Source of the DNA: Blastocystis sp. Blastoise
Taxonomy: Eukaryota > Sar > Bigyra > Opalinata > Blastocystidae
Length of the DNA: 64,000 nt
Direction: 5' to 3'
Assembly (NCBI GenBank): GCA_039096225.1
Contig: JBBPEB010000013.1
Span: forward strand, 461,501-525,500
Part shown: positions 60,652-64,000 of the stretch, in pieces
Position numbering within the stretch: the stretch's first letter is position 1
Layout: each line of letters starts with the position of its first letter
Notes under the pieces: generated by a model
Seen by the model: the letters and a program-made list of their open reading frames with translations, nothing else
Databases searched by the model: none
What the model was told of the DNA's origin: nothing
Made by a program: the position numbers and the translations under genes

Positions 60652-63600
60652 ATGCAAACTCTAGAGAATGCATTTAAGCCGGTTGTGTTCAACCCGTCTC
60701 TTCAAAAACAAGAAAAGAAAAAAGTATGATTGTTTTCATATTATTTTATTTTTTTATATATTCCTTTTTTCTCATGTATAAAGAAACGTGTACCTATGGT
60801 ATCTACAAAAGACTATAATATTGACTTAAGATTTGAAGCAGTCAATTTTCATATGTTCAATAAACCTGAACCGTTAAAAGTATATTTCAATTACTATATT
60901 GTTTTCTATTATATCTCTAATTTAGTCAATGGTCCCTGCTCGAATTATGATTCAAGTTGAAGAAAAAGTATGTTTTTTTATATATCACTTTTTTTTTTAA
61001 TAACTTCCCTCTTTTTAATAAAACATTTTTTTTTCAACTTTAATTATTATTTTATGTCTATTTATAGATTGATTGTAAAAGAATAGGAGAAATATTAAGT
61101 AATTTATTTCTCTTAGGTGGATTAATTGTTCGTGTTGATGCCATTCATTCTTTTGAAGAGATGCTTTTCAAAGGACTTAATATTCGTTATGATATGATTT
61201 TCATCTATTACGAGAAGATTGCAGAAGAAACTAAGATTATAGATACTAATGATAAACGAAAAATTGTCCTTATGAATTATTTATTTACTTATTTTAAAAG
61301 TATTCATGAAGCTACAACTATTGTCGGAATTGGAAAGTATATACTCTATTTATTTAATTGTCTTTGATATTAAAATTATTTATGTAATTGTTTCATTTTT
61401 TATGATATACAATCAGTGCCAAAACCTGACAACCCTTATCGTTTTCAATAGTTACGGGGAATTTTTTGACGCGGTTTTTTTTGTTTGAATTGTAATAACA
61501 TGTAGAATATATTCTAGAAATTTCTAGAATATATAATTAGTGGTTTTGGAAAAACAGAAATTTTAATTGGAACACAATTACTCTGAGACCTTTTTTAACC
61601 CTTTAAAAATAGTTTTATTCTTTAAAAATAAGTTGTGTATGGGTAAATACGTCGTTATAACTGAAAGAGAGTTTAGAAAGATGATAAGAGACGGGTACAC
61701 GGATGAACAGATTGCCATTCATTTTCATTGTTCGCTTAGAACTGTTGCCCGTAGAAGGTCCCAATACAATATGTCCAAGTCAACTAAGAAAGGTGGAAGA
61801 CCACAAGTTTTAACTCCTTCTAATTTACGAGAAATCAATAATATTGTCCCAAAAAGCTCTGAGAACTCTAGCGTTTTATTGGATATCTTCCAAAAGAAAA
61901 CCGGTACTCATGTCTCAAAAAGGTCCTTTATTAGAGGACTCCATGCTGTTGGTTACGTCGCCAAAAAGAAGCTTCATAAACCACTCATATCGGAGAAAAA
62001 TAGAAAAGTCCGATTGGATTGGTGTTTAAAATACCGAAATATGCCAATAAGTTTCTGGGAAAACGTCCTCTGGTCTGACGAGTGTTCTATTAGAACACAT
62101 CAATCAACCTTTCAAGAATACTATTGGAAGAAACCTGGTTCTCCAAATAAGCCGTCAGAAATCATTCCAACCATGAAAAACGATGGAAAATCGATTATGA
62201 TTTGGGGATGTATGACGCAACATGGTGCTGGTCAAATGGAGGTCCTTGATGGTCATGTGACATCATTAAAGTATGGAGAAACTCTTGGTCGAACTCTTCC
62301 GTCAACCGTGGAAAAATTGCAAATTGACCCCAAAACTATGGTATTCCAACAGGATAATGCTCCTATTCACAAGTCAAAAAAGATGAATAGTTTCTTTAAA
62401 ACTGCTCAACTTACAGTGATTGATTGGCCTCCACAGTCCCCAGACCTTAATCCCATTGAACATCTTTGGGTCTATATTAAAAGAAGATTACAAAGAAATT
62501 CCCATGCGGATATACTTTGAGTCAACTAAAGGTCGAAGTTGACAAGATATGGAGGTCAATACCTGTAAATGTATGTGAAAGGCTTGTTTTATCAATGCCG
62601 AAAAGAATTGAGGCAGTAATAGCCAATAATGGTGGATTTACAAGATATTAATATTTGTGTTTCAATTCAAAAAAATGGTTTTTTAAATTTTTTTCCATGA
62701 CGCTTATTTGTTTTGTTTCCCTGTTTTAATAGTCAATACAACCTTTGATGACAAATGACTTAATAAAAAAAAAACAAAGAAAAACTCGCCAGTTTAAAAA
62801 AAAAACCGAGGTTGTCAGGTTTTGGCACTGATTGTATATTTATTTTCGTTTATTTTAATGTGTTTTTTTTTCCTGTTTATCTATAATTTCTTTCTTTATA
62901 TATATATATATAGAAAAGAATATTACATTGATGTTTTCTCCTTAAACATATTCACGACGTACTTAGATCTACCATTTGATTTTAGTAAAATGGTTGATCT
63001 TGTGATGAAATATATATTCGAACCTCAAGAAGCATCATTTCTACATATAAACCCTGAAAACTTATCAAAAGTAGAACGGCTTCGATATGTTAGTAAATAT
63101 TTTTATAATAATAATAGTTTTTAAATTAGTTTTTAAATATGTTATTCTGTTTTCTTTATATTTCATATTAAGTTATATAAAAATATATTTCACATCTTAC
63201 TACATTCTAATTAGATTGATATATTTATATAATATATATATATATATTTAATACTCATTTTAAAAATTATTTCTTTATATATATATATTCATATTTTTAA
63301 AAGTAATAATAATTTTATTTATTATTGTTATATATATATATATAGTTGAGAATAGAATAGATCATCTACTACCTTCTGCACCGTCGACAGACTTTGAACA
63401 TCGAGCTATTGGAAAATTTGTAGAAACATGTGATTTACCATTTTTACGTTCATCCCCCTCTTTTCAAAGTCCACTTCCATTATCTAAATTTAGTATATAT
63501 TTTAGATTTTCTTTTGCTATAAAATAATATTTTTTATATAAAATATATATATATTTATTCTTTCTATATCATTATTTTCCTTTATATTTTTAAACTATTA

Positions 63601-63961
63601 TCTATTCTTTTCAAAAAGTATATTTTTATTGGTAATCAAAATTCGTATAATATATTCTTTATCTACTTTATATATATTTTTTTAGATGAGTATTCAAAAG
63701 AGAATTATATTCCTGAATATGATACTTCTATCTATTCGAAATCATTATCAAATAGTACTATAAATTCCTCAACAATAAATCAATCTAAAGATCGCAATAA
63801 TTCAAAGGATATACAATCTATTCATCATGTAACAAATTCTACAGATAAACAAGAATATAAAAATAATCAAGAACCCCCTTATATTGAGGATAATATGAAT
63901 CATATACATGCATCAGCTTCTGCATATAAACACTATGATGCATATCAAGATCTGTCTATAG

Positions 63962-64000
<39 letters not shown>
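60652..64000 (+). CDS. Unidentified protein, partial (runs off the window)
   Basis: I do not recognise a family. Start MQTLENAFKPVVFNPSLQ. Small exons follow: KRVPMVSTKDYNIDLRFEAV, SMVPARIMIQVEEK, IDCKRIGEILSNLFLLGGLI through TTIVGIG, then KKEYYIDVFSLNIFTTYLDL to VSKYFY, IENRIDHLLPSAPSTDFEHR, and a Ser/Asn-rich region ending in an AAT-encoded Asn run at the window edge. The first about 260 residues look like a folded, mixed alpha/beta domain. The later part is low complexity with AAT-encoded Asn, as in the ankyrin protein. A 1.4-kb Tc1/mariner element sits in the intron 61336-62911 and, if splicing tolerates it, is removed. Exon junctions all use GT-AG and keep frame. The N-terminal domain should be searched by profile methods. 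Confidence 0.6.
61410..61434 (+). repeat. Left terminal inverted repeat
   Basis: 25 bp, identical in inverse to 62810-62834. The next base differs (C here, T in the inverse of the right end). Confidence 0.93.
61639..62651 (+). pseudogene. Tc1-type transposase, frameshifted near the C-terminus
   Basis: The N-terminal half has a helix-turn-helix DNA-binding region (DEQIAIHFHCSLRTVARRRS) followed by the catalytic domain. The three acidic residues are present: Asp in NVLWSDECS, Asp in VFQQDNAPIHKS and Glu in SPDLNPIEHLW, with 34 residues between the last two, the DD34E signature of Tc1. After residues ending RNSHADIL a stop (TGA, 62518-62520) closes the frame, but family-typical sequence continues in another frame (VEVDKIWRSIP, then LSMPKRIEAVI) to a stop at 62651. 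This indicates a one-base loss or two-base gain near 62515. The ATG at 61639 is the most plausible start. The copy is probably inactive by itself. Confidence 0.88.
62810..62834 (-). repeat. Right terminal inverted repeat
   Basis: 25 bp reading GGTTGTCAGGTTTTGGCACT onward on the + strand, the exact inverse of the left end. Confidence 0.93.
63962..64000 (+). repeat. (AAT)n tract at window end, probably coding Asn
   Basis: At least 13 AAT units in frame after YDAYQDLSID. The tract continues past the window. Confidence 0.75.

Larger units (their letters stand above)
61410..62834 (+). mobile_element. Tc1/mariner DNA transposon with perfect terminal inverted repeats
   Basis: The 1425-bp element is bounded by perfect 25-bp inverted repeats, beginning CAATCAGTGCCAAAACCTGA at the left (61410-61434) and mirrored at the right (62810-62834). 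A TA target duplication flanks it at 61408-61409 and 62835-62836. It carries one transposase gene reading in the same direction as the host gene. Host sequence ATA next to each TA extends the symmetry to 30 bp by chance. The perfect repeat ends imply a recent insertion. Confidence 0.93.

Overview
This is a very AT-rich, intron-dense eukaryotic nuclear window. It carries about 19 protein genes, most split by short introns that start GTATAT and end TATATAG. Several proteins or regions are typical of a free-living aerobic protist: complex I subunit NDUFA12, MCM5, FEN1, VPS11, a CARM1-type methyltransferase, and ankyrin proteins with long asparagine runs encoded by AAT repeats. I cannot name the species. 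The Asn runs and low GC recall amoebozoans, but introns are far more numerous than in dictyostelids, and at least three look like U12-type AT-AC introns, which implies a minor spliceosome.

Layout: 554-2520 (+) DusA-type tRNA dihydrouridine synthase; 3715-5551 (-) protein kinase; 6651-8283 (-) and 8964-10933 (+) a head-to-head pair of ESCRT-III (Snf7-fold) paralogues; 11648-15079 (+) MCM5; 15903-16551 (+) cold-shock-domain protein; 16733-22673 (-) Rad5/HLTF-like UBA-like/HIRAN/SNF2/RING protein; 22924-23869 (-) NDUFA12; 24505-26150 (-) ACC-synthase-like aminotransferase; 27305-29129 (-) FEN1; 29531-32293 (-) RUS/DUF647 protein; 32782-40302 (-) ankyrin/FN3 protein with Asn runs; 41201-41723 (-) secreted AGR/ERp18-like thioredoxin-fold protein; 42071-45327 (+) leucine-rich-repeat protein; 45566-47704 (-) PepD-type M20 dipeptidase; 48283-51955 (-) NOL11-like protein; 52217-53775 (+) CARM1-like methyltransferase; 54407-59489 (+) VPS11; 60652 to the window end (+) an unidentified gene with a Tc1/mariner element in one intron.

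Themes: DNA replication and repair (MCM5, FEN1, Rad5-like), endolysosomal traffic (two ESCRT-III proteins, VPS11), RNA modification and ribosome biogenesis (Dus, NOL11-like) and housekeeping metabolism. Gene order does not suggest operons.

The most unusual signals are at the DNA and RNA-processing level. There are three AT-AC introns with U12-like donor and branch sites (two in the RUS gene, one in VPS11). Two introns, in the CARM1-like and aminotransferase genes, have neither GT-AG nor AT-AC ends and are flanked by short direct repeats. Trinucleotide tracts follow a strand rule: AAT on the sense strand in exons, ATT on the sense strand in introns. A motif reading ATAACCRNGG lies 100-350 bp upstream of several start codons, always in the same orientation relative to the gene. 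No tRNA, rRNA or CRISPR was recognised.
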